Shown: positions 16,960-25,174 of the stretch, piece by piece
Layout: the number at the start of each line of letters is the position of its first letter
Numbering within the stretch: position 1 is the stretch's first letter
Source of the DNA: GCA-2720975 sp964469565
GTDB taxonomy: Bacteria; Planctomycetota; UBA1135; GCA-002686595
Assembly: GCA_964469565.1 (NCBI GenBank)
Contig: CAYXZD010000019.1
Span: 15,234-79,233, forward strand
Length of the DNA: 64,000 nucleotides
Direction: 5' to 3'
Notes under the pieces: generated by a model
What the model was told of the DNA's origin: nothing
Database searches by the model: none
What the model saw: the letters and a program-made list of their open reading frames with translations, nothing else
Program-made: the position numbers and the translations under genes

Positions 16960-17963
16960 GCTGTTGGCGTGTTGGCGTGGCGAGTCTTGTGATGGTGCTG
17001 TCAGGGTGCATCACGCCCTCCGCATCACCACCGGAGCAGGTTGTGCGCGGTCCGCTCGCCACACGTATCCAACATCCCTTTGGATTGACGCTGCTCTCCA
17101 TGCGCCCCCGCCGGGCCGCCATTCAGGAGACTGATACGTGGGGGCTGGGAACGGATCTCGTCTACAGCGCGATCCACGAGGTCATGAGCGCTGGACCCCA
17201 GTCTGCGCATTTTGATGGTGAAACGGCACGTGCTGCCCTGCGCTTGCGGCGTGGATTGGGGGCCGGGTGGGATGTGGAAACGGAGGTTTCTGCCCTGTTT
17301 GGTTCGGGTGGCTTCATGGATGCTTTCATTGAAGGCTTCCACGAGTTCTTCGGATTCCCCGATGCTGGGCGCCCCCTCTTGGATCGCAATCAGTTTCGGA
17401 TGCGATTGAGATACCACGGTACGCGTGTGTACGACATGGCCGAAGACGAAGTCGGGTTCGGTGATCTACCTGTGGTCTTCACTAAGCGCTTGCGCGAGGA
17501 GGATTCACAGGGTCCAGGCTGGGCTCTGCGCCTCGGTCTAGAGTTGCCCATGGGGTCTGCTGAGCGCGGATTCGGCAATGGTGGCTGGGATTTGGGTGTG
17601 GGTGTGCTTTGTGAACGCAGTGTGGGACGCTGGACCTACACCGCAGCGGCGGATCTGATCAAAGCCGCAGACCCCGAGGCCTTCGAGGAATCTGGACTTG
17701 CCTTGAATCAGTTGTACGCGCTGCAAGGGGGTTTGGAGTACCGCTGGTCCGACACGCTTTCACTTCTTGCTCAACTGGTCTACAACCCGGCCTACAGCGA
17801 TGACTTCGTTTTTGAGGAGTTCGGGTCACCGATGATGGACCTCGCGTTGGGTTGCGCTTGGGATAGGGGCCCGATGCAGATGCAGTTTGCCGTGTTGGAG
17901 GAATTGATCGCCGACCAGGGGCCTGACCTAGGGTTTCACTGGGGGGCGAGTTGGGGCTTTTAG
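16956..17963 (+). CDS. DUF3187-type outer-membrane beta-barrel lipoprotein
   Basis: The start is TTG 16956, overlapping the miaE stop as TTGA. It is a 335-residue protein with a lipoprotein signal peptide (VASLVMVLSGC). The mature part opens GPLATRIQHPFGLTLLSMRP, characteristic of the DUF3187 family, and continues as alternating amphipathic strands (for example EVGFGDLPVVFTKRL and WALRLGLELPMG), ending in aromatic WGASWGF. The pattern suggests an outer-membrane barrel of unknown function. The stop codon lies inside a perfect inverted repeat shared with the convergent gene. Confidence 0.72.
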   Translation: MSCWRVGVASLVMVLSGCITPSASPPEQVVRGPLATRIQHPFGLTLLSMRPRRAAIQETDTWGLGTDLVYSAIHEVMSAGPQSAHFDGETARAALRLRRGLGAGWDVETEVSALFGSGGFMDAFIEGFHEFFGFPDAGRPLLDRNQFRMRLRYHGTRVYDMAEDEVGFGDLPVVFTKRLREEDSQGPGWALRLGLELPMGSAERGFGNGGWDLGVGVLCERSVGRWTYTAAADLIKAADPEAFEESGLALNQLYALQGGLEYRWSDTLSLLAQLVYNPAYSDDFVFEEFGSPMMDLALGCAWDRGPMQMQFAVLEELIADQGPDLGFHWGASWGF

Positions 17964-17979
17964 CCGTGCAACACGGCTA
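17961..17979. terminator. Bidirectional hairpin containing both convergent stop codons
   Basis: TAGCCGTG (17961-17968), loop CAA, CACGGCTA (17972-17979): a perfect 8-bp stem. The first three bases are the TAG stop of the plus-strand DUF3187 gene, and the last three are the TAG stop of the minus-strand lipoprotein gene. There is no clear T-tract on either side, so termination efficiency is uncertain. Confidence 0.6.
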
Positions 17980-18606
17980 GCGCGATTCGTCGTCTCGCAA
18001 GCCGATGTTGAGCTCGTTCACTCGTTGCATGAGTTCTGCGAGGGGAGGGACTCCCATGGCCCGGCGCTCTGCATCGGATGTGGTTGCGTCCATGGGGTAG
18101 AGTTTCCAGCGTTCCAGCACGGGCTCATAGATGAACTGGGTGCCGTAGCGTTGGGGCTTGCCTGCGGAGAGGAGCAGCTTATCCGTGGATTCGGCCTGCA
18201 CTGTAAACCCACGTGCATCACCTAATTCTGCAGCGAGCAAGGCTAGTTCGCCGGCCAGGACAAGGTCGGCAGGCTTATCGGATGTGACGAGCGCGGCGGC
18301 CGACCAGAGGTGATCCTCTGCGCTAATGAGGGTTCCCTGCGCGTGCCAGGTGTGAACCATGGCGTAGCGTTCGGTTTGGCGTTCCAGGCTGACACTCCGC
18401 AAGCCGCCACCGCCCTCGAAATCCTCCAACACTTCTGCGAGCAGTTGGCTCGGGGTCGGGGGGGGAAGTTGACATGCGCCCAACGCCAGAGTCAGGCCTA
18501 AGACATAGCTCAGAACCCGTCCTCGCGGGAGTGAATGCGTGGCAGGGCTTAGGGCGCCAGCGGCGGCGGGTTGAGGGGTCCTTGGGTTGGAAAGCATGAA
18601 GTTCAA
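17977..18606 (-). CDS. DUF6624-like lipoprotein of unknown function
   Basis: 209 residues. After a long basic, proline-containing n-region, the signal core VLSYVLGLTLALGAC gives a lipobox. The C-terminal half reads YGTQFIYEPVLERWKLYPMD, then ERRAMGVPPLAELMQRV, which resembles the end of DUF6624 proteins, where a YGTQ segment precedes a wL.P element and an R..vGL.P helix. No catalytic residues are known for that family. A start further inside the frame is possible because the 30 residues before the hydrophobic core are unusually long. It is last in a minus-strand gene series that begins at 22192, 115 bp after the Smr gene. I see nothing in that gap. Confidence 0.6.
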   Translation of the reverse strand: MNFMLSNPRTPQPAAAGALSPATHSLPRGRVLSYVLGLTLALGACQLPPPTPSQLLAEVLEDFEGGGGLRSVSLERQTERYAMVHTWHAQGTLISAEDHLWSAAALVTSDKPADLVLAGELALLAAELGDARGFTVQAESTDKLLLSAGKPQRYGTQFIYEPVLERWKLYPMDATTSDAERRAMGVPPLAELMQRVNELNIGLRDDESR

Positions 18607-18721
18607 TCAGTGAGAGGAGAGGCAGCCCTATGGTCGGTCTTGGGAGGCACGGGTCAAGGCGACGGGGCAGGAACCGTGTGGATTCAGTCCGCAGGTGGGG
18701 GGGCGGGAGCCTGTGGCCTCC

Positions 18722-19039
18722 CTAATCGTACTTTTCGGGATTCTCTGGGGCGGGTTTCTTCCCTATTTGAACTTCGAGGCTGGCTTGGTCTCGACCCCGT
18801 TGGACATCTCGGACTTCCAAGGATCTGCGTCCTTCGGATTCGAGCCAGGGGGGCAACTGTAGTAAGAGAACGGGCGTTCCCCCCGGGCTGTGTTTGCCCT
18901 GGCCCACGATGATCTTTACGAAACAGCGACCATGCTGACGAAGGAAGCGGGGAAACCTGAACTGAATCTCCTGTTTGGCCCTCTCCAGGGTGTAGCCATG
19001 AAGATCGAACTCTTCATCGAACGGCCTGCGTCTTGCCAT
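18722..19039 (-). CDS. Small Smr-domain protein
   Basis: 105 residues, essentially a single Smr domain: FDLHGYTLERAKQEIQFRF holds the conserved DLHG motif, and VKIIVGQGKHSPGGTPVLLL corresponds to the family's I.GkG.hS..g.l segment (here GQGKHSPGG). Smr domains of MutS2 and stand-alone proteins nick or bind branched DNA and also cleave mRNA during ribosome rescue. Which applies here is unknown. The last ~20 residues are a charged tail. It lies 9 bp downstream of the FKBP lipoprotein gene in the same operon. Confidence 0.8.
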   Translation of the reverse strand: MARRRPFDEEFDLHGYTLERAKQEIQFRFPRFLRQHGRCFVKIIVGQGKHSPGGTPVLLLQLPPWLESEGRRSLEVRDVQRGRDQASLEVQIGKKPAPENPEKYD

Positions 19040-19048
19040 TGGGCAATT

Positions 19049-19495
19049 CTACTCTCCTGCGGCCAAGAGTTCGATCTCAAATTCAATGGTCGCATTCTTG
19101 GGCACGCGGCCGGGGATACCTTCCGTGCCAAAGGCTAGGTCGGGAGGCACAATCAGGATGCGCAGTCCCCCGACCTGCATCTGACTGAGGCCTTCCCGGA
19201 ATCCGGGCAGCGGAGGGTTTAGCAGGCTGAAGGTAATGGGCGTGCCACGAGTGTACGTGGAATCCACTGCGGTTCCATCGGACAGGCGGGCGGCGTAGTC
19301 GATGGTCACCTCACTCTCGGAGTGAGCCCTTGGGCCATCCCCATGGCGCTGATCCATCCAAATGACACCACTTGGGGTTATCCCGCTCTCGTATTGGATC
19401 TCGATCGGGTCACCTCGCAGCAGCGCACAGCCACTCGTACCCATGCAGGCGGCAAGTACGGCAATACTCCGAAACAGGTTTTGGAGACCGTTCAA
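19049..19495 (-). CDS. FKBP-type peptidyl-prolyl isomerase lipoprotein
   Basis: 148 residues. The signal peptide SIAVLAACMGTSGCALL ends in a lipobox. The FKBP domain covers residues ~40-148, with VTIDYAARLSDGTAVDSTYTRG, LPGFREGLSQMQVGGLRILIVPPDLAFG and ATIEFEIELL. The last is the final strand. It would fold secreted proteins at the membrane. The ATG overlaps the stop of the phosphate acetyltransferase gene as ATGA, so the two are co-translated. Confidence 0.88.
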   Translation of the reverse strand: MNGLQNLFRSIAVLAACMGTSGCALLRGDPIEIQYESGITPSGVIWMDQRHGDGPRAHSESEVTIDYAARLSDGTAVDSTYTRGTPITFSLLNPPLPGFREGLSQMQVGGLRILIVPPDLAFGTEGIPGRVPKNATIEFEIELLAAGE

Positions 19496-20448
19496 TTAGA
19501 GAGGAGCGCAGCAATGCAGGCGACATTGACGATGTCGTCGGCGGTACAACCTCGGGATAGGTCCATGAATGGATGGCCTAATCCCTGAACGAGGGGGCCG
19601 AGGGCGGTGGCGCCTGCCAGCCGTTGGGTGATCTTGTAGGCAATGTTGCCTGAATCGAGATCTGGGAAGACGAGTACGTTGGCCCGCCCGCTCAGGGGCG
19701 AACGCGGAGCCTTGGATGCAGCCACAGCGGGGACAATGGCGGCGTCGACTTGGAGCTCACCGTCTACAGTGAGATTGGGAGCCCGCTCTCGGAGCATGGC
19801 GGTAGCCTCACGAACCTTGTCTACTCGAGGGTGCTGTGCACTGCCGTGGGTGGAAAAGGAGAGCATGGCGACACGCGGGGCTTGGCCAGCAAGGCGTCGA
19901 TGGCTCTCAGCGGAGGCGATAGCAATGTCGGCGAGTTGCTCTGCGCTCGGGTCGGGCACCACGCCACAGTCGGCGAAGGTGTAGATGTCCTGGTCGAGGA
20001 TCATCAAGAAGCAAGAGCTGAGTGTCTTCATGCCGCGTTGCAATCCAATCGTTTGGAGTGCTGCTCTGAGAACCTGGGCGGTGGCGGCGTCACTGCCCGC
20101 CACACCTCCGTGGCAGTCGCCCGAGGCAATCAGCGCGGCACCGAAAAACAAGGGGTCGAGCACCTGCTCACTAGCTTGCTCACGGCTCATGCCCTTGTGC
20201 TTGCGACGTTCAAATAGAGCTTCTGCAAAACTCTCTACGCGCGGGTCGCTGGCGGGGCGCAGACTTTCAACACCCGCAGGGACGCTACCCATGCCCCGTT
20301 GGGCGACCAGCACCGGCTGGCACAAGTTCTCAGAAGCGAGCGTTGCGGCAGCCTGGAGAACCCGCGGGTCATTGGACTCGGGGAGTATGATTCGCTTTGA
20401 AAGTCGCCGCGTTTTCTCGCGCAATTCTAAGATGACATCCAATGTCAA
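19492..20448 (-). CDS. pta: Phosphate acetyltransferase
   Basis: 318 residues, the length of short Pta enzymes that interconvert acetyl-CoA and acetyl phosphate. Family motifs are complete: RIILPESNDPRVLQAA, GDCHGGVAGSDAATAQVLRA, SSCFLMI, FADCGVVPDPSAEQLADIAI, VAMLSFSTHGSAQHPRVDKV, and PLSGRANVLVFPDLDSGNIAYKI. A longer frame opens at 20610, but TTG 20448 overlaps the upstream stop as TTGA and leads directly into the conserved start, so I chose it. No acetate kinase is adjacent. The neighbouring AtuA-type genes suggest a role in acyl-CoA or acyl-phosphate chemistry, and a phosphate butyryl/propionyl specificity cannot be excluded. Confidence 0.9.
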   Translation of the reverse strand: MTLDVILELREKTRRLSKRIILPESNDPRVLQAAATLASENLCQPVLVAQRGMGSVPAGVESLRPASDPRVESFAEALFERRKHKGMSREQASEQVLDPLFFGAALIASGDCHGGVAGSDAATAQVLRAALQTIGLQRGMKTLSSCFLMILDQDIYTFADCGVVPDPSAEQLADIAIASAESHRRLAGQAPRVAMLSFSTHGSAQHPRVDKVREATAMLRERAPNLTVDGELQVDAAIVPAVAASKAPRSPLSGRANVLVFPDLDSGNIAYKITQRLAGATALGPLVQGLGHPFMDLSRGCTADDIVNVACIAALLSN

Positions 20449-20804
20449 CTCTCCGTACCGGGCTCTGGGATTGTGGCGAGGATCTCGTCGGGAACATCGA
20501 GAGACATGCGCAGGAGCGCAAGGCCGTGGGTCTTCCCCTGGGCATCCGTCTTGAGGGAGGCCGACCCTCCTCCGCCTAGGCTGTCGTCGAGGAGATAGTT
20601 GAGCACCCACATATTGTCGGCGGCGTGGCGGGTGACCCCACCCAAGTTGATGGCCTTGAGGTGTTCTCGTACGCGCTCTTCAGTCAGCGTCTCCTTGAGA
20701 AAATCATAGGCAGCTTGGGAACGGGCGAGGATGCCTGCGTTTGAACCCTCTCCCTTATCGCCGGAACGGGCTTGGGCAATGCGCTGGAGTAGGACTGTGG
20801 TCAT
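20445..20804 (-). CDS. AtuA-like C-terminal (ferredoxin-fold) domain protein
   Basis: 119 residues. The sequence VLLQRIAQARSGDKGEGSNAGILAR, with the RSGDKG motif, and the spacing to NMWVLNYLLDDSLGGGGSASLKTDAQGKTHG are typical of the small domain that is fused to, or encoded next to, AtuA/DUF1446 proteins. In acyclic terpene utilisation loci the domain accompanies the main AtuA protein. Its biochemical role is not established. It begins 5 bp after the AtuA-like stop and ends in a TTGA overlap with pta. Confidence 0.85.
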   Translation of the reverse strand: MTTVLLQRIAQARSGDKGEGSNAGILARSQAAYDFLKETLTEERVREHLKAINLGGVTRHAADNMWVLNYLLDDSLGGGGSASLKTDAQGKTHGLALLRMSLDVPDEILATIPEPGTES

Positions 20805-20809
20805 GGCGA

Positions 20810-22192
20810 CTAGGGGGTAGGGGATGTGAAGACGCTGACGCGAGTTTGAATGCGGGCTTTGGACACCAATGCGGGCCAGTACCCAATGATTTCCGTGGCC
20901 TTGGGGCGGCCTCCTGCGAATCCTGTGACCCCCGGGGGGCCGCTGGTCACGAGAGGCACAAGCTCTGAACCGAAGCGGTCCACCTTGGCCCGATCGGTGC
21001 CCTTGACCCCCATGCGCAAGACGACTTCGCTCGGTTCGCCGGACTCTGGGATTTCCACTCCAGCGTGGCAAACGTTGGCTCCTACGTACTCAACCATGCG
21101 CTCGTCCTCGCCGTACTCGTATCCATCATAGGCCAGTCGTTGCCAGACGATTTCGCTACAGAGTTTGGCCTTTGCGAGTGCTTGGGGGCCGCTCACGGTG
21201 AGTTGGCCCACAGCCTTCCAGCCATCTTGGTAGCTCATGGATACCTTGTAAGTTGGCGTGGCTGGTTCACCTTTGACGCCGCTAACGCGTACGCGATCGT
21301 TCCCCTCGTCGGTGAGAGTGAAACTGGTGAAGTCTGCAATGACATCCGGTGTGAGGTAGGCAGATGGGTTGCCCATCTCATAGGCCAGTTGGTGTACGAC
21401 TGTTGAGCGGGTGACCATGCCTCCCGTCCCTGCGTGTTTCGTGACATAGAACGTGCCATCGCTCTGAGCTTCGATGATCGGATAGCCGATCATGGCCATG
21501 TTGGGAACTTGGTTCCAATCGGTGTAGTTGCCGCCGCTGCATTGGGCTCCGCATTCCACGATGTGCCCAGCAACAGTTCCCGCTGCAAGCAGATCGAGAT
21601 CCTCGGGTCCCCAGCCAAACTCGTGAATCATGGGGCCGATGACGAGACCAGGGTCAGTCCCCCTGCCGGTGACCACAATCTGGGCTCCCTGATCAAGGGC
21701 CTCGGCGATTGGAAAGGCGCCAAGGTAAACATTTGCGCTCGTCACTCGATCGCGCATTCCCTCTAGGGGCTCACCGGTATCCATGTTGGTGAACGCCTCG
21801 CCATCGTCCAAGAGGCCGTCGAGTTGATGAAAGATATCATCTCCCTCGACCACAGCAATCTTGACACCCTGGGCGCCGTGTTTGGCGAGGACCTCCATGA
21901 GTGCATCTTTACAGGCGTGTGGATTGACCCCACCTGCATTGGCTACCACTCGCACGTTCTTCTCAAGCAGTTCGGGGAGCACCCGGTCAATGAGCCGTAC
22001 GAAGTCCGTCGCGTAGCCTTGACTGGGGTCACGGCTCTTGAGCTTTTGCATGATGCTCATCGTGACTTCAGCGAGGTAGTCGAGGGTCAGATAGTCCAGG
22101 GGCCCCTCACGCAGGAGGCGGATGGGGCCAAGGATGGAGTCACCCCAAAACCCTTGGCCGTTGGCGATGCGAATGGAGGAATGGGCGGACAT
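20810..22192 (-). CDS. AtuA/DUF1446 family protein
   Basis: 461 residues. The opening IRIANGQGFWGDSILGP and the following LDYLTLDYLAEVTMSIM are the hallmark of the acyclic terpene utilisation AtuA family. Later motifs include RVVANAGGVNPHAC, IVVTGRGTDPGLVIGPMIHEFGW and HIVECGAQCSGGNYTDW. AtuA belongs to citronellol/geraniol catabolism in Pseudomonas, but its exact reaction is unknown and homologues occur in bacteria that do not use terpenes. The start ATG 22192 is preferred over a longer frame to 22360, which would run into the divergent promoter region. It heads the operon AtuA, AtuA-like, pta, FKBP, Smr. Confidence 0.85.
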   Translation of the reverse strand: MSAHSSIRIANGQGFWGDSILGPIRLLREGPLDYLTLDYLAEVTMSIMQKLKSRDPSQGYATDFVRLIDRVLPELLEKNVRVVANAGGVNPHACKDALMEVLAKHGAQGVKIAVVEGDDIFHQLDGLLDDGEAFTNMDTGEPLEGMRDRVTSANVYLGAFPIAEALDQGAQIVVTGRGTDPGLVIGPMIHEFGWGPEDLDLLAAGTVAGHIVECGAQCSGGNYTDWNQVPNMAMIGYPIIEAQSDGTFYVTKHAGTGGMVTRSTVVHQLAYEMGNPSAYLTPDVIADFTSFTLTDEGNDRVRVSGVKGEPATPTYKVSMSYQDGWKAVGQLTVSGPQALAKAKLCSEIVWQRLAYDGYEYGEDERMVEYVGANVCHAGVEIPESGEPSEVVLRMGVKGTDRAKVDRFGSELVPLVTSGPPGVTGFAGGRPKATEIIGYWPALVSKARIQTRVSVFTSPTP

Positions 22193-22368
22193 GGGCCTTT
22201 GTGGGGAGGGCAGGGGCGGGGACGTGTCGGAGCGACCCCCGCAGTGTAAGGCTCCCGGGTGAGCCATGAAACCGACCGCCTCAGCTTGTAGTTGGATCCG
22301 CGCCCTCCGGATTGTCAGGATAGGACACGACCTGTCCCCGTACCCTCTTCCCCTCAGCAATCGTACCC

Positions 22369-24051
22369 ATGGCTGACCCCATCTGGCTCACAAGTTATGA
22401 CTCCGGAGTCCCTGCGAAAATCGAGTACGAGGAATTAGCCCTCGATGCCATTTTTCGCCGTTCCGTAGAGCGTTTTGGAGATCGTCCCGCTCTTGCATTC
22501 CTCAATTGCAAGATGACCTATGCCGAGTTGGCTGGTGAGGTTGATCGGGCGGCTACTGCATTCACCGCCCTGGGTGTTGAGGCCGGGACACGTGTGGCCA
22601 TCCAGCTGCCGAATTGCCCCCAAGCGGTCATCTCGTTTCTTGCAGCACTGTCCTGCGGGGCCCATGTGGTCATGACCAACCCGCTCTACACCTTGAGGGA
22701 GATCGAGCACCAGTGGGGGGATGCGGAAGTGGTGCTTGCCGTTGTCGCTGACTTCATCTGGGATCAAACCCTGAGGCCGGCGCGTGAGAAACTTTGCCCC
22801 AAGCAATACGTCGTAGCTTCGATTCCCGAATACCTACGCTTCCCTCTCAACCTGCTCGCTCCCATCAAGCTGCGCAAAGAAGACCCTCCCAAGATTGCCA
22901 AGGTGGCTCTGGAACCGGGTGTGAGCAAGTTCCGGGACCTTATCAATGCGACCGCTCCGAACCCGCCCAAGCCAACCCACGGGATGGATGATGTGGCCTT
23001 GCTTCAGTACACGGGAGGAACGACAGGCCCCTCCAAGGGAGCCATGCTCACCCATCGTAATCTCTCCTGCAACGTGCAACAGATCGATGCTTGGTTCACG
23101 GGCGTTGAGTATGGCAAGGAAGTCCTCTTGACGTGCTTGCCCCTGTTCCACGTGTTCGGATTGACGGTTTGCATGAGCTGGGGTCTCTGGTCCGGAGCAA
23201 AGCTCGTGTTGATGCCCAACCCGCGTGACTTCAAGTCTCTGGTAAAGAACATTGCCAAGCACCGCGTGTCACTGTTCCCAGCAGTGCCGGCCCTGTTCAA
23301 TGGCCTGAACAACTTCCCCGGCATTGAGAAACACGATGTGAGCAGTGTGAAGTGCTGCTTCTCAGGTTCGGCGCCCCTAGCCGACGAGGTTCTGAAGCGC
23401 TTCGAGGAATTGACCGGTTCGAAGATCGTTGAAGGATTTGGGATGAGCGAGACCTCGCCGGTGGCGACATGCAACCCCCTCTATGGAAAGCGGAAAGTGG
23501 GTTCGGTGGGCGTACCGGTTTCTGATACTGAGGTTCGTATCGTTAGCGCCGAGGATGATTCGGTCGAGGTCGAGCAGGGCACCGAGGGTCAGCTCCTGAT
23601 TCGGGGTCCCCAGGTCATGGCGGGCTACTGGGGGCGAGAGGACGCGAGCGCGGAGGCCCTCGCGGGGGGGTGGATGCACACCGGTGACCTCGCTGTAGCC
23701 GACGAAGAGGGCTATCTGCGGATTGTCGGGCGAATCAAGGACATGATCAACGTCAACGGGATGAAGGTGTTCCCAGATGAAGTGGACGAGGTGCTCATGT
23801 CTCACGATTCGATTCTTGAGGCCGCCACCATTGGAATCCCCGACCCCGAACGCGAGGAGCGAGTGAAATCATTCGTGGTACTTCAGCCCGGAGCCTCCAT
23901 GGATGCAGAGGCGGTCAAGGCTTGGTGTGGCGAGAATCTGGCGCGCTATAAGGTCCCGCGGGATGTGGCGTTCCTCGACGAGTTGCCAAAAAGCTCGGTC
24001 ATGAAAATCCTGCGCAGAGAATTGCGCGACATGGAAGAAGCCGGAGCCTGA
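22369..24051 (+). CDS. Long-chain fatty acid--CoA ligase-like AMP-binding enzyme
   Basis: 560 residues of the ANL adenylate-forming superfamily. The P-loop-like motif LLQYTGGTTGPSKGAMLTHRN lies near residue 210. FGMSETSPVA near 365, GWMHTGDLAVADEEGYLRIVGRIKDMI near 440 (the hinge aspartate and A8 motif) and the C-terminal lysine in LPKSSVMKILRREL complete the set. It activates a carboxylic acid with ATP and loads it on CoA. Length and motif order match FadD. It is divergent from the AtuA-like operon by 176 bp, which contains a small palindrome GGACA-N5-TGTCC (22323-22337) that could be an operator. No transmembrane segment is evident. Confidence 0.92.
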   Translation: MADPIWLTSYDSGVPAKIEYEELALDAIFRRSVERFGDRPALAFLNCKMTYAELAGEVDRAATAFTALGVEAGTRVAIQLPNCPQAVISFLAALSCGAHVVMTNPLYTLREIEHQWGDAEVVLAVVADFIWDQTLRPAREKLCPKQYVVASIPEYLRFPLNLLAPIKLRKEDPPKIAKVALEPGVSKFRDLINATAPNPPKPTHGMDDVALLQYTGGTTGPSKGAMLTHRNLSCNVQQIDAWFTGVEYGKEVLLTCLPLFHVFGLTVCMSWGLWSGAKLVLMPNPRDFKSLVKNIAKHRVSLFPAVPALFNGLNNFPGIEKHDVSSVKCCFSGSAPLADEVLKRFEELTGSKIVEGFGMSETSPVATCNPLYGKRKVGSVGVPVSDTEVRIVSAEDDSVEVEQGTEGQLLIRGPQVMAGYWGREDASAEALAGGWMHTGDLAVADEEGYLRIVGRIKDMINVNGMKVFPDEVDEVLMSHDSILEAATIGIPDPEREERVKSFVVLQPGASMDAEAVKAWCGENLARYKVPRDVAFLDELPKSSVMKILRRELRDMEEAGA

Positions 24052-24075
24052 GCTAGCTCCGGCCGCGACTCGACT

Positions 24076-24108
24076 CCGCCCCCTTGACATATGGCTCAAG
24101 GGGGGCGG
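24076..24108. terminator. Bidirectional terminator hairpin between convergent genes
   Basis: CCGCCCCCTTGA (24076-24087) pairs with TCAAGGGGGGCGG (24096-24108). The stem is about 12 bp with one extra G, and the loop is 8 nt. It lies in the 69-bp gap between the acyl-CoA ligase stop and the minus-strand gene. There is no T-tract. Confidence 0.65.
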
Positions 24109-24120
24109 TGGTTGCCCAGA

Positions 24121-24861
24121 CTACTTGTCCTCTTGGGCCTCTTGGGGCGGTGCTAAGAGAGTTTGTGGGAGCCGGCCGATCATCTTGGCCTTCTCCTCGT
24201 TGTCCTCGATGGAGTCCATGCCCAGATAAACATCCTGCAGGGCCCAAGAGAGGGCGGGGCTGTCGAAGCGGCCCATAAACTTGCCGCGCAAGTAGACATC
24301 AATGCGGCCCTTGGGGAAGAAATCAAAAATGATCTCGTCGTTCTCCTTGATCTCACCCTTGTCGAAGATGGCGCGAAAAGTCGTCAACTCCTTGGCAGCG
24401 TCCTGCATCTTCTTGTTCTTCACTGCCTCTTTGATCCGGGGTTCAAGGGAATCATCGAATGCTTCGGCGACGTCTTCACCATCCACGTCACGATAGAACA
24501 CCAAGCGCAGGCTCTTGACGAATCCATCCGAGCAGGCTGCCTTCGAGAACTTCTTGTCCTTCGACATTTCTTTGGCGCTCTTGCCTATCCAAGGTGCGAG
24601 AGTCTTGCGCGCGCCCACGGGTTCCATGTACAGACCGAAGGCATAGACTTTGACATTGAGGAAGTATTTGTCACGCACTCCAATGCCGGCCAGGGCTACC
24701 GTCGTTGGCTTGGCACCCGGGACATCCTTTTCAGCAGGAATTGTCCGCGTGCGGTCAAAAGCGATCTCGGTGCGCTTCTCAACGATGGGCTCATCACTGG
24801 GGCGGACCTGAATGGGGGGAGGGGTGAGCAGGGTGGCGGTGAGTAGGGCGCTGAGCAGCAT
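24121..24861 (-). CDS. Exported chalcone isomerase-like domain protein
   Basis: 246 residues with a short N-terminal hydrophobic signal (MLLSALLTATLLTPPP). The core from residue ~55 has the bacterial chalcone-isomerase-like layout: VALAGIGVRDKYFLNVKVYAFGLYM, SLRLVFYRDVDGEDVAEAF, and ENDEIIFDFFPKGRIDVYLRGKFMG, then SPALSWALQDVYLG. Bacterial members bind fatty acids or have unknown roles. They rarely isomerise chalcone. The C-terminus is rich in lysine and glutamate. A possible ribosome site AGGA lies 6 nt before the ATG. Confidence 0.75.
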   Translation of the reverse strand: MLLSALLTATLLTPPPIQVRPSDEPIVEKRTEIAFDRTRTIPAEKDVPGAKPTTVALAGIGVRDKYFLNVKVYAFGLYMEPVGARKTLAPWIGKSAKEMSKDKKFSKAACSDGFVKSLRLVFYRDVDGEDVAEAFDDSLEPRIKEAVKNKKMQDAAKELTTFRAIFDKGEIKENDEIIFDFFPKGRIDVYLRGKFMGRFDSPALSWALQDVYLGMDSIEDNEEKAKMIGRLPQTLLAPPQEAQEDK

Positions 24862-25174
24862 GTGGAGTCCTAGGTGGAGGCCGGAGGAACGATCGTTTGG
24901 GCCGTTTGGTTTACAGCATTGGGGCCGAGGGGACTAGAAACTTGTGATACTGCCCCCCCTCACCGGGTCCCCAAGCTGTCCCCAAGGCAAGATTTCCGAG
25001 CCGAGTGGGGCCCGGTCAAAACGGGGGGCTTGCAGTTTGGATCAGGCTTGGGAGAATCTCCCACCGCGGTCGCCGCAGCCTCTCCTGCCCCACAGTTTGT
25101 CCTGCGTGCGTCACTGCCCGGGCGATTGCCCCACCGCTTCACCCCCCTCCCCGACCTCTCACAAGTGATCCCCT
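24862..25174. other. Divergent intergenic region, no gene recognised
   Basis: A stretch of 313 bp between the minus-strand chalcone-isomerase-like gene and the plus-strand lipase. It is C-rich towards the lipase start. Open frames across it have no recognisable protein similarity. I expect two divergent promoters here but see no clear -35/-10 pair or TANNNT next to either start. Confidence 0.5.

Noticed and set aside
19496..20610. Longer phosphate acetyltransferase start at 20610
   Set aside because: The extra 54 residues are arginine/proline-rich, lie inside the upstream AtuA-like gene and are not conserved. TTG 20448 with its TTGA overlap gives the normal length.
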